Position numbers and translations under genes: made by a program. A stretch of DNA of 64,000 bases from Euptelea pleiosperma. Its lineage: Eukaryota; Streptophyta; Magnoliopsida; Ranunculales; Eupteleaceae. The stretch lies in the NCBI GenBank assembly GCA_035048495.1, contig CM068549.1:18323103-18387102 (forward strand), in the 5' to 3' direction. The notes beneath the pieces were generated by a model. It was not told where the DNA came from, searched no databases, and saw only the letters and a program-made list of their open reading frames with translations. Below, piece by piece: positions 26,101 to 37,460 of this stretch. Positions within the stretch are counted from its first letter, which is position 1. Each line of letters begins with the position of its first letter.

Positions 26101-26626
26101 CTGCTTTGGGCAACTCAAATGATAGAACATCGACAACCATCTGCAACACAAAAAAATTCACAAACTCGAAAACGGATCGAAACTAAACCAAACATGAATT
26201 GGAAAAAAAAAAATTGAATTCGTCGAGAAACGAACCTGGTCCAACGTAGGAGATGAAATAAAGCGGTGAAGTTCTGAGAGGACCTCCACCGCATTTCGCT
26301 TCGAAGCCTCGTTGTCCTCCGGATCGGATACGATGGCATCGCAGACGGAATCGAGGAACTCGACGAGCGCGGCAACTGCGTTGTCGGATTTACGATGATC
26401 CCCGGTTTCGATGGACTGATAAGAAGAAGATGAGCTGAAAATGGGATTGGGAGAAAGAGATGAGATAATACCCTAGAAAATGGAGCAAAAAAAATCTTAC
26501 TTTGGAGCATGTGCTTAGGGTTTCTTGAAGTTGAATCACGAGAGGGCTAGAAGGAGAGGAGGATTCGATTATCTTTACTCTGCATAAATTAATATCGTCG
26601 TCTTCTACTCTCTCTACGGCGGACAT
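11157..26626 (-). CDS. ALF4: ALF4 (aberrant root formation protein 4), glomulin-like SCF regulator
   Basis: Fourteen exons join in frame with GT-AG introns to give 626 aa: 26626-26501, 26415-26236, 26140-25991, 24725-24653, 23905-23727, 23618-23559, 23399-23249, 23139-23080, 22916-22645, 22564-22493, 19533-19456, 19350-19144, 12720-12669, 11377-11157. The start is [14 protein letters not shown] and the end is [14 protein letters not shown]. An acidic run ([14 protein letters not shown], about residues 204-217) interrupts an otherwise helical, ARM-like protein. The C-terminal block ([18 protein letters not shown], then [18 protein letters not shown]) is typical of ALF4. In Arabidopsis ALF4 is needed for lateral root initiation and is a glomulin-like protein that binds RBX1 and restrains SCF ubiquitin ligases. 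For exon 2 the acceptor at 26416 is chosen because a nearer-upstream AG would break the frame. No inactivating change is visible. Confidence 0.93.
11526..11706. repeat. 91-bp direct tandem duplication in ALF4 intron 13
   Basis: CTGGCCAGTTTAACAGG begins at 11526 and again at 11617. Each is followed by CTTTCTCCAYGGAGGAAGAG and the same text to CCCAATATTAATGC. The two units differ at only a few positions, so the duplication is fairly recent. It does not touch an exon. Confidence 0.8.
13393..13423. repeat. (CA)n microsatellite
   Basis: An uninterrupted CA dinucleotide run of about 31 bp lies in ALF4 intron 12. Confidence 0.9.
13750..14107. repeat. Foldback element, family B, with AGGTTGACACAT termini
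   Basis: It begins AGGTTGACACATATTTTTCA and ends CCATGTGTCAACCT, an inverted pair. Inside are the family B arms (GATTTTTGGTGAGGAAAATC and GGTGAGGAAATTATCCTCAC, with CCTTCTGAAACTTCTAACC). Its outer ends differ from those of the copies at 6286 and 56060. Confidence 0.75.
14120..14380. repeat. Foldback element, family B, second of three adjacent copies
   Basis: The core words are AATCAGCCCATTCTGAAAT, TTCCTAATCCTATCAAATGC and the inverse TTTTTTGTGAGGATGATGG, ending with TTGACTCATCTCCATGTGAG. It lacks the clear outer TIR of the copy at 13750. Confidence 0.65.
14410..14680. repeat. Foldback element, family B, third adjacent copy
   Basis: The left arm is GATGAATCAAAGGCTGATTT, then GGTGAGGATATCCTCCCC. 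The right arm is GATTTTTTGTGAGGATGATC, then ATCATCTCCATGTGGGTCC. Three family B hairpins thus lie head to tail in ALF4 intron 12. Confidence 0.65.
14690..14905. repeat. AGGCGT/ACGCCT-rich repeat remnant
   Basis: The left part is GCGTGAGAGGCGTAACCC plus GAGGCGTGATGAGGTGCACC. The right part is TTATGCCTCGCCTCACACCC, then TCGTGTTTTAAAACAATGG. The two ends are roughly inverted around an AT-rich centre. Similar GCCTAGG/AGGCG repeats occur at 55220, 56900 and 61735. Confidence 0.45.
15213..15555 (-). mobile_element. LINE 3'-terminal remnant, antisense to the LINE that follows
   Basis: On the minus strand a decayed C-terminal LINE reading frame is visible ([18 protein letters not shown], then [16 protein letters not shown]). 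It ends in a short 3' UTR and an A-run that appears as the T-run at 15213-15222. It is severely 5' truncated. The frame matches the C-terminus of the LINE at 15647-18492 ([10 protein letters not shown]), so the two belong to the same general L1-like group. Confidence 0.7.
15647..18492 (+). mobile_element. 5'-truncated, decayed L1-type LINE (RT plus zf-RVT)
   Basis: The coding remains run from [20 protein letters not shown] at about 15653, through the reverse-transcriptase block [11 protein letters not shown] (16135-16167), [13 protein letters not shown] and [10 protein letters not shown] (16841), to a zinc-finger RVT region near 17900-18060 ([19 protein letters not shown]). They end in [11 protein letters not shown], a 3' UTR with AATAAAGC and an A10 tail at 18483-18492. 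The catalytic FADD motif reads FAED. Stops at 16536, 16559 and 17135, plus frame shifts near 15870, 17460 and 17880, make it non-functional. An imperfect 30-bp direct repeat (15617-15646 and 18495-18524, about 23 matches) may be its aged target-site duplication. It lies in ALF4 intron 12, antisense to ALF4. Confidence 0.9.
20690..21120. repeat. AAATATTTCC/GGAAATA-rich repeat remnant in ALF4 intron 11/12 region
   Basis: Words such as GAAATATTTCCATTTTCTAG and AAATATTTTCATTTCTGGGC recur in both orientations. The ends (ATGGAAATAAATTTTGCAA and CCGAAATTTATTTC) are loosely inverted. It is probably a degenerate MITE. It lies between ALF4 exons at 19533 and 22493. Confidence 0.35.
21131..21152. repeat. 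(GT)n microsatellite
   Basis: An uninterrupted GT run of about 21 bp lies within an ALF4 intron. Confidence 0.85.
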
Positions 26627-26629
26627 TGT

Positions 26630-27340
26630 TGCCGTTGCTGTGTTAGTGTTTTAGTCCGAATTTCGATTACCAAATTTCAGTCCACATCTGCTTAACCCCC
26701 CTAGTACTGCAAAACCACCTGAAAATCGAAAGGGTACCTCTACAGGCGCCCACCTCTTTATGCTCGGCAGCCACTCCTATTATAGAGCCCAAGTTTGGGG
26801 ACCACATTTTGTCTGGGCACCCACATAATTTCCAAAACCCCATGCAAAATCCCTTCGGTGAAGTCTGAAACTTCCCCTTCAAAATCCCCTTGCAAAGCCC
26901 CTTCATCGAAACCTCCCTCATCTTCTTCATTGGGCAGCACCAAAACCCACATCATCGTGGTTGATCGCTGAGATCTCCTTCACATTCTTGAAAAGGCACC
27001 ACCAAACTACATCTCTTTATTGATTTGCAATTCCTCTTCCCCTTCTTTTGTTCGTTGCACTAAAGAGTAGGAGGAGAAGAGAGTTCTCGTTCAGATCTTC
27101 TTCAGTGTTGTCTCCACCTTCTTCGACTCCTCCTCAGTCCTTCTACACAGTCAGATATACAATCTCCTACAAGTACATTGTCATTTGCATCGCATTATAG
27201 AGTAGATTTCGTGATCGTGATTCGAATTGTAAATTTTCTGTATTTTAAATGCGGACGAAAAATTTGAAAGTAATTACTTTATATCTTGATAGCAATTTTA
27301 ATTTGGATTAAATTCAATACATTGTAGGCTTTTATCTTGC
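26630..27340. other. ALF4 upstream region and intergenic sequence; no gene supported
   Basis: This is the 5' flank of ALF4, which reads leftward. It contains a pyrimidine-rich stretch with CCCCTTC repeats (about 26820-26910). The minus ORFs here (26667-26930) are artefacts of that low-complexity sequence. No TATA box is obvious. Confidence 0.4.
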
Positions 27341-27350
27341 ATACCATATT

Positions 27351-27462
27351 TTTGTTAAAATGTTCAAGATATTATTTTAACTTTGTTTCATAACATATGT
27401 TTGTTAAAATGTTCAAGATATTATTTTAACTTTGTTTCATAATATATGTTTGTTAAAATGTC
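27351..27462. repeat. 49-bp tandem repeat, about 2.3 copies
   Basis: TTTGTTAAAATGTTCAAGAT begins at 27351 and 27400. A third start lies at 27449 and diverges after TTTGTTAAAATG. The first two units are nearly identical. Confidence 0.85.
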
Positions 27463-27619
27463 TCAAATATCTAAATGTTGCAATTGTGTGTTTATTTTCT
27501 TTAAATGTCTAAAATTTCTTTTAATAGTTACAATTGTTTGTGTGCTCCACCAAATGTCTCAAAATATTTTTATTTTATTATTAGATCTTAGTTGTTAACT
27601 TTGTATTATCGTTTGTAGG

Positions 27620-28370
27620 TACAATGCATCGATCACAGCATATTGCTAATAAAGGAAAGGTAGTCAGTACCTCATTGGCTCCTACACTGATTCATCCGAT
27701 TGCATCTGAAATAAGATGTCATAATCCTCCATGATAGCCTCAAATTGAAGAAGAGCACCAAATTAAAGAATAGCATCAAATTGGAAAAAAGCACCAAGTC
27801 AAAGAAAAGCACTATGAAGATTAAGGCGGGGCTCTGGAGGGCAAGGCTTTAGAGGTTGATGCATATGATGATGATACATCTAGACCATTCTCTAGAGGTC
27901 CCTTAGACCCATCAATGTTAAAAAGTTTTAAAAACCACATTACATGTGACATCTAGCTAAAGAAGGTAAACACCAAATGTTATATTTAATATATTTTTTT
28001 GTGTTTTAATAGTGTTTACTATAGTCTAGTACATTTTATCATTTGTAAGAATGGACCTCACTAAAATGCGGCAAACACACGACAAAGATCAGTGCCTAGG
28101 ATCGAAAACAAGAGCAATGTCGTTTTATGAATTGGGTGATGAATTTGGGGTTGTTAAATGTGATAAAATATAAAATAGTAAATAAGATAATTATGTTGAT
28201 GTTTGTTAAGAGATGGCGCCCTAAGACCAATACCTTCTACTTCTCATTTGGTGAAATGACCGTCACCCTCGATGACATGACATGGGCATCTCTATCAACG
28301 ATAATGCAGTGACAGGATTGCCTGCTTTGTCATAGAAAATTTGGAGAAATCACTTTCAAATGCAGCTAGT
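27620..28370 (+). pseudogene. Plant mobile domain (PMD, MAIN-like) remnant
   Basis: The best-preserved block is at 28195-28300 (FVKRWRPKTNTFYFSFGEMT, then VTLDDMTWA). It matches the conserved RWRPeTHTFhLp-GEmTvTL motif of the plant mobile domain found in MAIN-like proteins and in MULE or Gypsy derivatives. Upstream there is FYELGDEFGVV at about 28115 in another frame, so at least one frameshift separates the blocks. A stop follows the domain. The expected glycine-rich downstream segment is absent. It is probably a piece of a captured or transposon-borne PMD gene. Confidence 0.65.
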
Positions 28371-28710
28371 CTATTATAGAAGTCTTCTACAATAGATGAT
28401 GCTACTAGGTCACTCCTCCATATGAATGGACTCTATTCTTCTTTTGTTTTAAACTCTTTCTTGCAATTAGGCAACACATTTATAGATATATGATAGTGAC
28501 AAAAAAAGTTTTGTGCTTTTAGAAAAATTATCCTGATTGCGTTCATTAACGCTAAATCTTTATTAGTCATAACCGATTTAGAATTCGAAGGGGTGGAGAG
28601 ACGTTTTGGGAGAGGAAACATTTTGTTTTGGAAAGAGGAAGAGATGTTTTGGAAATAAGAGATATGGAGGAAGAGACGTGATTCCTATGCATTGAAGAAT
28701 TAAATTACAG

Positions 28711-28853
28711 AAATAAATTACACTTATTTAAGGAATTACACGTTTTGGAAAAGTGAGAGAATTAGACATTAATGATTTTTCTGAAATAAATTGCGGCTAC
28801 TTAAGGAATTAGACGTTTTGGAAGGAGGGAATTAGACGTTAATGATTTTTAGA
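28711..28853. repeat. 73-bp tandem duplication
   Basis: AAATAAATTACACTTATTTA at 28711 and AAATAAATTGCGGCTACTTA at 28784 begin two units. They share AAGGAATTA-ACGTTTTGGAA and ATTAATGATTTTT. They are moderately diverged. Confidence 0.7.
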
Positions 28854-29190
28854 TAATGAAAGAACAAATGAGAGAGAAGGTTCGACGGATGACATGGCAC
28901 TCTGCATGTGGAGAGTGCCACGTCAACTTGATGTGGAGGAGAGAAAAGAATGATGCCCACTTCTCTGCTTTAGTATAGATATATAGAATATAGATGACAA
29001 TGATATATAGCGAGATATTTTCAGTTTTACTAATATCTCATAGTATATGTATATTTCAATTATTAAGTTAGATATATACACATACACACAAATACTGATC
29101 CTCAAATGCGTAACTTCCATGTGAACTCATGTAAAAAATTAAAGACAAAGTCTTAGATAAGACTAAATGATCCAATAACTAGTCCGACTT

Positions 29191-29357
29191 CAACTTGGGC
29201 CCTCCGCAAACCAAATGAAGAGGAGTCTAGTTTGATTCAACTTGGGCTCTCCGTAAACCAAGTGAAAAGGAGTCTAGCTCAATTCAAGTTGGGCCCAAGT
29301 GAAAAGGAGTTTAGTTCAATTCAACTTGGGCCCTCCGCAAACTAAGTGAAGAACATT
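29191..29357. repeat. 47-bp tandem repeat, about 3.5 copies
   Basis: Units start CAACTTGGGCCCTCCGCAAA at 29191, 29238, 29285 (missing about 10 bp internally) and 29322. Each contains GTGAAAAGGAGTCTAG or a variant. Confidence 0.85.
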
Positions 29358-29474
29358 GACTAAAAACACTTCATATCCGTACTATGCATAAGACTCTTCA
29401 AAATGCGGCATAATAAATAAATTCTCAGATTTCAGATCAGTATAATTTTTCAACTCTGAACACTAAATCAAGAT

Positions 29475-30072
29475 TCATTTCTGAAGATATAAACATCAGA
29501 TCAATCAGATATTTCAGTATATTAATCCAGAAACAGAGTAATCTACTTAAAAATTTTCAGATCGATCGAACTTTGGAAAGAGTCTCAATGAATTAGTATC
29601 TCAAGATCTAGTAGCGGTCTGATCATTTTAAAATTTTAGTATGTTCTATCAGAGACAAATAATTTTACTATGAAATTTTCAGGTCGATTGGACTTCAATA
29701 AGGGCCCAAACAATTTTGTATCTCGCTATCTGACTGTTCGATCGATCTGAAATTTTAGTATGTCAGAGCAGAGACATAGATCCATATGCTCAAAAAAATT
29801 CAGGTTGATCAGATTTCAGAAGGATCTTAAACAAATTCGTATCACACAATCTGGCCGTCGGATCAATTTAAAATTTCTATATATCATATCCCATGTATAG
29901 ATCCATTTGTGAGCAAACTTTCAAGTCGATCAGACTTCTAAAGAATTCCGATCAAATTCGTATCTCAAGATCCAGATGTCGGATCGATCTAAAATTTCTA
30001 TATGTTTAATCATAAGAATAGATTCATCTAATTACAAACTTTTAGGTCGATCGAACCTCAAAAATAATCCAA
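29475..30072. repeat. 121-bp satellite-like tandem array, nearly 5 diverged units
   Basis: The motif GTATCTCAAGATC or a variant begins at 29596, 29718, 29839 and 29960. This gives a spacing of 122, 121 and 121 bp. A fifth, more diverged unit precedes them from about 29475. Each unit also carries GATCGATCTGAAATTT and TTCAGGTCGATCAGACTT-type words. It has no coding potential. Confidence 0.85.
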
Positions 30073-30980
30073 AAGAATGTTTATACATGTTTAATCATGT
30101 ATCGTTATTCCATAACAACATATACTAATAGAATAATATAATAACATGATTCTTGCAAGATCACTTTCATCAAATTTATGGATCGACTACATCATATTAT
30201 CTCAATTGTCATACGAATTAATAAAAAAGTTTACAATCATCAATATGGAAAAAGAACATGTAAATCAAATAAACATGACCTATTTTTCTTCAAAATATAA
30301 TATAAATTTAAATCATAAAAAAATACATATCAATTATCCAATAGGTTGTGTACCTACTTTTGATTTCTTCTTGAGATTTCACCTTTAATGAAATTTGGAT
30401 CTCCACTTCTTATTTTTTTTTCGTAGATCAAAAGAATGATTTATATCAACTTTAATACCTATGGTTTGGACTTGAAAATATGTTGAAGGGCTAATTAAAG
30501 ATTAGCAAGAGTTGATAGAGATTGATGGGGTTTTAGAGATGACATCACAGAAGACTAAGTGTAGGCTTATAATATGGGGATGGTTGTTATTGCTCTTTAA
30601 TGGTGAATAATGTGTGAGAACATTTTATAGGTTTGTTATTTATGGTTGGTTTAGTTATAAATCAATGGAAATAGGTTAAAAAAAATAATAAAGAAAACAT
30701 TAAGATGAAAGGGGATGTACGATTGTGGCATAGAGAGGTTTTGGTTTAAGAAAACAAATAATTAAATATATGGAGAAGTTTTGGTTCAAAAACATGTAGT
30801 ATTTAATGAAGAAATTGAAGGCTCCTTATGTGAAAATGTGACTATAATTATTAAAGCAATGTTTGTTGTAAATTTAACGTTTTTACACATGAAAATGATG
30901 TAAGTTAATTTCTTAGGTATTAATATCTCTTTTTATTATTTAATTAAGGCTTATGGACATGTATCATGTATAATGCACAC

Positions 30981-33645
30981 TGTCACGACCCAAAATCCGG
31001 GCATCTGGGTTTGACCCATTTCGTACGGGTCGACCCAGATCCAACCCAAGTCATGATCGAATAAGGACAAAACTCACACTACAATAATAGTTATCGAAGA
31101 AAATATTAAGGTTACTATGAAATGAAGGCTTTCAACACTACTCATGGAACGAGTAAGACTTGAGTGTTCCTCTGAACCTCACAATCAGCCATGTATTGGT
31201 TAGGATAATTCCAACCTGTGTGTTCACTCAGACCATCTTCACCCCACTTGTTGGTGAACAAAGCTCTCAACATGTCCTCCAACTTCCAGAATCAACATTT
31301 CTCATTCTACCCTCAAAGTTCAAACCGTTACTGTTATATACAATCAATGGGGTGGGAAGATCAACTTCTTCGACCCTACTACTATAACCGTCCACAAAGG
31401 ACTGAAGTTTAGTCGGTGATGGCCATACCTCACAGTCTAACGATCGCTGTCAATTTTCATGACCATTCAATGGTCAGCAGTGTGTTCACACTCCTCAAAC
31501 TTCACGGAAACTCCAGGTGTATGACACACGCAAATGCGGTCAGATCGAAGGGTCCACGTGATTAACGATGTGCTGTATATTCTGCTCATTAATATATCAA
31601 TACCCACAGAAAACATTCATGCAACGGAGGTCTAGACGCTACGTACACTCCCCACCAATGATAGTGAGTCAATTAGGTGTATCCCTTACCCAAGTGAGGA
31701 CGACACCTAATCGACTCCCTGTTTTAGTTTGGATGAATCCAAACCGTTGGATATTGTCATTATCTTAAATCAAATTCACGTTGAGAGAACTATGATTTAA
31801 ACAATATATATGTGATAGTTAACTATTCCAACATACCCTTCATTCAAGTCCACTAGTCAATCACATAAGAGAATAGAGATTTTTGCATTCCAATTTCTTA
31901 AATCCTTGGCCAACCAACAATCACATAAAATAACAAATATCCTTATTACAAAATCCTAAGATAATATCCATCCAAAAATTCACACACGATAGTTCAAAAG
32001 TTTCCACATCTCAACCATGGATTATCAATTATCAAAAAGTTGATGTTAGGGCATATTAATATTGTTAGACATCGCCTCCGACCTCCTCGTCATCTCCAAC
32101 TTCATTCATGAACGTCCAGCACCTTCAAACATCTCTCCTTCGTCTAAAATTTAGCCGGTATAAAATCGTGAGCCGGAGCCCAGTAACAAGCAACGACATA
32201 GCCATAGAGATGACATGTAGTATATTCATATGCATATGGAAGTGTAACAAATTAATAAATCAAACCCGTTGGACCGACCGTTACCAGTCATAGGGAAGAA
32301 CGTCTCATAACTTCTTCTCCATAGAATCCCACCAAGGGCCATAGCCCCACCAAGGGAACCGTTAGTTTCACCATCTGTATTGGACCAACCATGTCCTCCT
32401 CAAATACCCATGACGTCTTTGACGTATGAACCATTCCCATTAAAATCCTCATGATGGACCAACCATGCAATAAAACAGGTATAATCCACATGAGATCATG
32501 ATTTTGGCATTTAACAATCGCATTCATGGCATTCACTTTACACTAGCATACCCCTAAGCATTTATACACAACATTCATACACAAGAACATTCCCATATCT
32601 CAACACTATAGTTAGTATCACTTACCTTATGCGAGGCGACGTTTGTCGGTTTGGTAGACGTGGTGTGTTCTTGCGTGGTCGCAGCCTCTCCCTTCTTCCT
32701 CTGTCTTAAACGTCTTCTTCTTCACTTGATTCTCTTCGTCCTCTCACATCTTTCTAAGTCTGGAACGTTTTCTCCTATTGTTCTTTATTTTATCATGTTT
32801 ATTAGTACAACCCCCTCTTTAGCAAGAGAGGCCATACGGGTCAATGTGGGAGAAAGTTTCCCTCAATACAACTCTTCTTTCCTTCTTAAATGGCCACAAC
32901 AAGTGTATGGCTGATCATGGTTGTTAAGTTTCTTCATTAGTCTACACTAAAAATGTAAGTTATATTTTATGTAGTCCATTAGGATATTCTTCCCAAGATT
33001 ATATAAGTATGTGAGGATATGTAATAATACGTGTGTATAGAATAGGCAAGATCCATCTTTTGTTGTTTTGTGAAATTGTTAATTTCTTTTATTCTGCATG
33101 AGTTTATTTCTAATATAGGTTCAGCTAATTGGGTATGTGATTAGTTGCTGACGTGGCCAATATCTAATGCTGCACATGTTTTAATTTTTATAAGGTAAGT
33201 CGTCTTGGGGATTTTTCCTCATGCGGTAAATAGTATAGTGCCACATAGGCAACTCTGATTAGCTCGTTTGGACGAGCCAAAGGTCACGTGTTGACAAAAA
33301 TGACCCAAGTTGTGTGCCTAGTCAGGATGTTGAGGAAAGTTAGTTTTAGTCCACCATGTTAATTATGTTAGTTAGTGGTCATATTATAGATAACAAGAAA
33401 AGACAAACATTAATAATATGCATGCTTGTAGAGCATTAATCTGAAACATGAATGTATGCCACAATTTATTTATTATTTTAAGAAAACGTATTACAGAATT
33501 ATACGATATGGTTCTTTCGGTCGTCAGATTACTACTGTTAGGAAATTCTTTTGTGTGTCATTTATGATCAAAATTTTTGAATAAAAAAATATTCAAATCT
33601 TAGAAATTTTATGATATTGCCCCTGGTGCGGGTTAGGGTATTACA
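30981..33645. mobile_element. Candidate solo LTR of a Gypsy-type element
   Basis: The stretch begins TGTCACGACCCAAAATCCGG and ends GGGTTAGGGTATTACA, that is TG...CA. TGTCACGACCC starts are common in plant chromovirus-type LTRs. The five bases before (CACAC) equal the five after (CACAC), fitting a 5-bp target duplication, although the right flank is a CA repeat and could match by chance. No gag or pol reading frame lies inside. The 2.67-kb length is long for an LTR but within range. It could also be two unrelated ends. Confidence 0.45.
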
Positions 33646-33650
33646 CACAC

Positions 33651-36600
33651 ACATATACATTAAATAAGAAGTTAAGTTAAAACATGTAAGATACTCAAAT
33701 TAACTCCATTGGTGATAGATAAATGTTATGGGACTTAAAATAATCCAAGAATGCATTGGTCTATTGAACCATTTTGGCCCGCATGAAATGATTTTAAAAA
33801 CCTTAAAAATTAATTTATCTCAGAATTGGCCAAAATTTTGAGTGAATTTTTGTAACAGTTAAACTATGTCATTTGATAAAGAGAAATACTAAAAAGAGTT
33901 CCAAAACTTTAAATTAACACATGACCAAAATATCATTTTATTATTTTTTTTTCAGGGTTTTACATGATTTTCCTTCTCTGCTTGATTTTTTTTTATAAAT
34001 CTTTCTCTGTGATCACAAAGATATTCATTAAAGGAAATCAAATCTCGATTCTCATTGATTCTTTTACTCGGCAAGGTGAGCTTCTCTCTCTATGTTCTAT
34101 TTCTTTCGATGGACGTTTTTGCTTGAGTGAGTTTTAAATGAAAATTTGAAACAAATTTATTCCTTTTGCCCTAGCAGTTATGAGGTGTTTGTGTCACTTC
34201 ATTGAGGATTTAAGGTCTCTTTTTTTTTTTCTTTTGTATGTGTTCACGCACATAATTATTATTTTGGGATCTAATTATTTATCCCTAGATAGTGAAGTTA
34301 AGGTTACATTAACAATGTAGTGACTCAGTGAACATCCTTTTTAGCGCATTCGTAGAACGACATTGGTGAATGCTGAGTTGTAATCCAAACATCATAAAAT
34401 TATTAATTTTTTAACTTATTTAAACTTTTAGTACTGCAGCTTTGAATGTAGATAGATTGCTTGTCATAAGAGAGTTAAAACGTTGTAGTTTTCTAATACA
34501 CATAAAGATAGTGAGAGATCCATTATAGATTGTTCAACTTAAGAGAGAGAGAGAGGGAGAGTAAAGTGATTAAATTACTATTAAGAATCTATTTTTTAAA
34601 ATATGAAAATATTAGTTTGGTAAGTAATTAAGTGCTTAGCAAGGGTTGTATTGAAAATAAAAATGATAACATAAAAAAGTAATTAAGTATTTATCAATGG
34701 GCTATATTGAAAATATAATTAATGATATGAGAATGGGTGAGTAAGTTAATAGGGCATTTAATGAACTTTTTTTAAGTTTTGGCAGAGAATAACATTTGAT
34801 GAACTAATAGGTTTGATGAACTGATAGGTGTCTATGTTTTTATTTAACCAACCAACAGTAAACGTTATGTGCCAACCCAAGTTTTAGCATTAAATTAGAA
34901 ATAGATTACTTTCAAAATTTATGGGATATTATAAAAATATCCAAAATAACTTTCATTCAATATCTCCAATTAGCTTTTAATGTGTGTAATAAAATAGTAT
35001 TATTATTAAATAACATATATGTCCTCTATGGAAGCCCTTTACATTGACAAATTTAAATTTGGTCCCGAGGACTACAATGGTCCTTAGGTTTGTATTCCTC
35101 TCCTTAACTGCATATGTGTTTTCCATTGATGCAATCTAATGACATAGTTTAAAAAGACATTTATAACGACATCTAATAATAAAATTTAGTTCGATCTCTT
35201 AGGCCTATTTTTTCAACACTTGGGGCTATTTAATTTTTTATAGTTTTGTTTGAGAACTGAGAGTATTTTCTAAAACCACATTTGGGGTATAATTTCCCAG
35301 GCTCATATCGTATGATTAAGCATCAAGGTTATTGACATGTTGAAATTATTCTAAAAAAATAATTTTTATACATGAAAAGTCGGGTATTCTTGAAAATTTT
35401 AGCATTTGACTTCTTAGTGATATCATTTTTTCTTGTTTTTATTTGTTTCTCACGTAAATGCGAAAAAGAAAATAATTTCACACACAAATAATGACTTTTT
35501 TTGTGTGTATGTGCATTTGCACGCATGAATATTTTTCGTGGGCCCACCAATATGCCTGTCAATGTGTGTAAATAAATATTACATCCCCTTAATCAAATAT
35601 TCATACATTTCAAGCTTTGGCGTGTAAATGTCATTTTCTCATTTAGAAATGAGATTGTTGTGCCATATGCATGGGCCCACGCACTAATAATATCAATTGG
35701 ATGAGAAAATTGAGTGTTACCCAAAAACACAAAAATATCTTATAAGCAAATATTTAAGCGCAAAATCATTTGAGTACAACAATATTTTCTATTATAAAAA
35801 TTTTCTAACGTCCCAGATGGACCCTTAAATGATAAATAACACAATCTATTTATTTTTGTCGTTGCCTTAATGTTCTTTATTGTCTTCTACTATTAAAACA
35901 CCAAAGTGTCTAATAAAAAAAAGATAATGGGTTGCATCCCATGAAGCCGTAATCAAATCTACTCTTTTGAGTCACTGTTTGTACGTCAATCCTATGTATA
36001 GGCACCAAAAATTACAAGTCAAATGTGGTAATGTACTAAAAGTGTGCCCCTCTGCATTTTTCATAAATAAATGAAAAGTCATACTTGGAAAAAAAAAAAG
36101 AAACCTTCCATACTTGACACAATCCTTTTATACAAGACTTTAAGATATTTTCCTTCAATGATCAGTAGAATCTATGATTAACACTTAGGTATGCAAATAT
36201 TATTCTCTTAGGAGTCATGTAGCTTGATCCGATTATGAGAAGATGAATAACTCTCTATAATTTACCTATTTGGATACTAAATAATAATAATAATAGAGAA
36301 GAAAAATAAGAATAAGAGAAAATTATGAAAGTTATCTTCTTCCTCATTTATTATGTTTTCAAGGCTATCTAACATCTCATATATAATAATAATGCTTTCC
36401 ATACTCTACTATGGATATATTTACTATAAAATCATGCTTAATATCTTGTATGTAGTTTATAGGCAAATTAATGTTAGCAATTGAAAAAGATATTAACAAT
36501 TGTCTAACAAATGCATGTTCGTTGCTTATGTGGGCTTGAGGTGGTGAACGACAACAGTTGGGGAGGAGAGAGTTGTTAGAGGGGACCAAGAGAGAGGAGA

Positions 36601-37080
36601 AAGATATTTGCCTAATATTTGTGACTTTGCAATCAGTAGTACTCTGTTGCAAACATTAAGCAACCTTTTGGCATAAAAATGATGGGCCCAATGCAAATAT
36701 TTGCTAGATGATGTGTTACCAAGTAAAACAAGCAAGGCCTAAATAGTGATAACCATCTATAATAAATAAAAATAGAAAGCAAATGTGCTCTTATGTTGAT
36801 TTTTGGAATTACAAATACATCAAAACTCTATTTTTGAGCTTCTAAATTCTCTATGATCAAGAGTTATTCATAGTCATTCAATGCCCCAAATTATTTACAC
36901 ATTTTATAGATAGACTTATACATACAACTCATTTTTTTCATAAGCATTAAAGTTACGTGTGAACATTTATAAATTTGTTTAATTAATGATATATATTGTG
37001 ATTTAAATATTTTTTATATATTTATGGGTTATAGTTTAATTATGTACTAGGAAATTTTTTGCCAATTAAATAAATATCTC
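33651..37080. other. AT-rich intergenic DNA; no gene seen
   Basis: Only short, domain-free ORFs occur. There is a GA-rich run at about 34542-34562 and diffuse AT-rich sequence. I find no exon-like blocks on either strand. Confidence 0.5.
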
Positions 37081-37094
37081 TTTTATAAAAAATG

Positions 37095-37460
37095 ACAGCT
37101 ACAAGTCATCCCCTTTTTTAATAAAAAAGTAAATATGGTTCGTCGTTTATTGTTTACGTAAAAATGACAGACGAGGCCCATCATTTACTGTAATAAAAGT
37201 AAACTACAAATCAAAATCGTCACTTAATGTGATTATAATAAATGGTGGCCCTTGTCCGTCGTATTTTGTATAGTCCTTAACGAGGAATCAAAATAGTCGT
37301 AATTATAATAATTTTAGTCCATCGTTTACTGCTCTATAAACGATGGTTTGATTCGTCATTTTGTAAAAATTATTAAAAAAATGTTTGACCGTCCGCCAGA
37401 TACAAATTATTTTTTTCGCCCTAAAATGATTCTATCTTTTTTGCACTTTTTTGTATAGTG
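37095..37460. mobile_element. Possible CACTA transposon 3' end with subterminal repeats
   Basis: The segment ends TTTTTTGTATAGTG, the inverse of CACTATACAAAAAA, resembling a CACTA terminus. The preceding 350 bp is packed with variants of CGTCGTTTATTG, CATCGTTTACTG and their inverses (AAATGACAGACGAGG, AAACGATGG). Such arrays are what CACTA elements carry as subterminal transposase-binding repeats. I could not find the matching 5' terminus or a transposase. Confidence 0.45.

Noticed and set aside
26115..26510. 131-aa minus-strand ORF
   Set aside because: It is an out-of-frame reading over ALF4 exons 2 and 3 and the intron between them.
29191..30072. CRISPR-like array
   Set aside because: Repeats are contiguous tandem units without unique spacers, in a plant nuclear genome.
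31160..31412. Overlapping 64-75-aa ORFs in the 31-kb region
   Set aside because: They lie within the candidate LTR and have no similarity to gag or pol that I can see.
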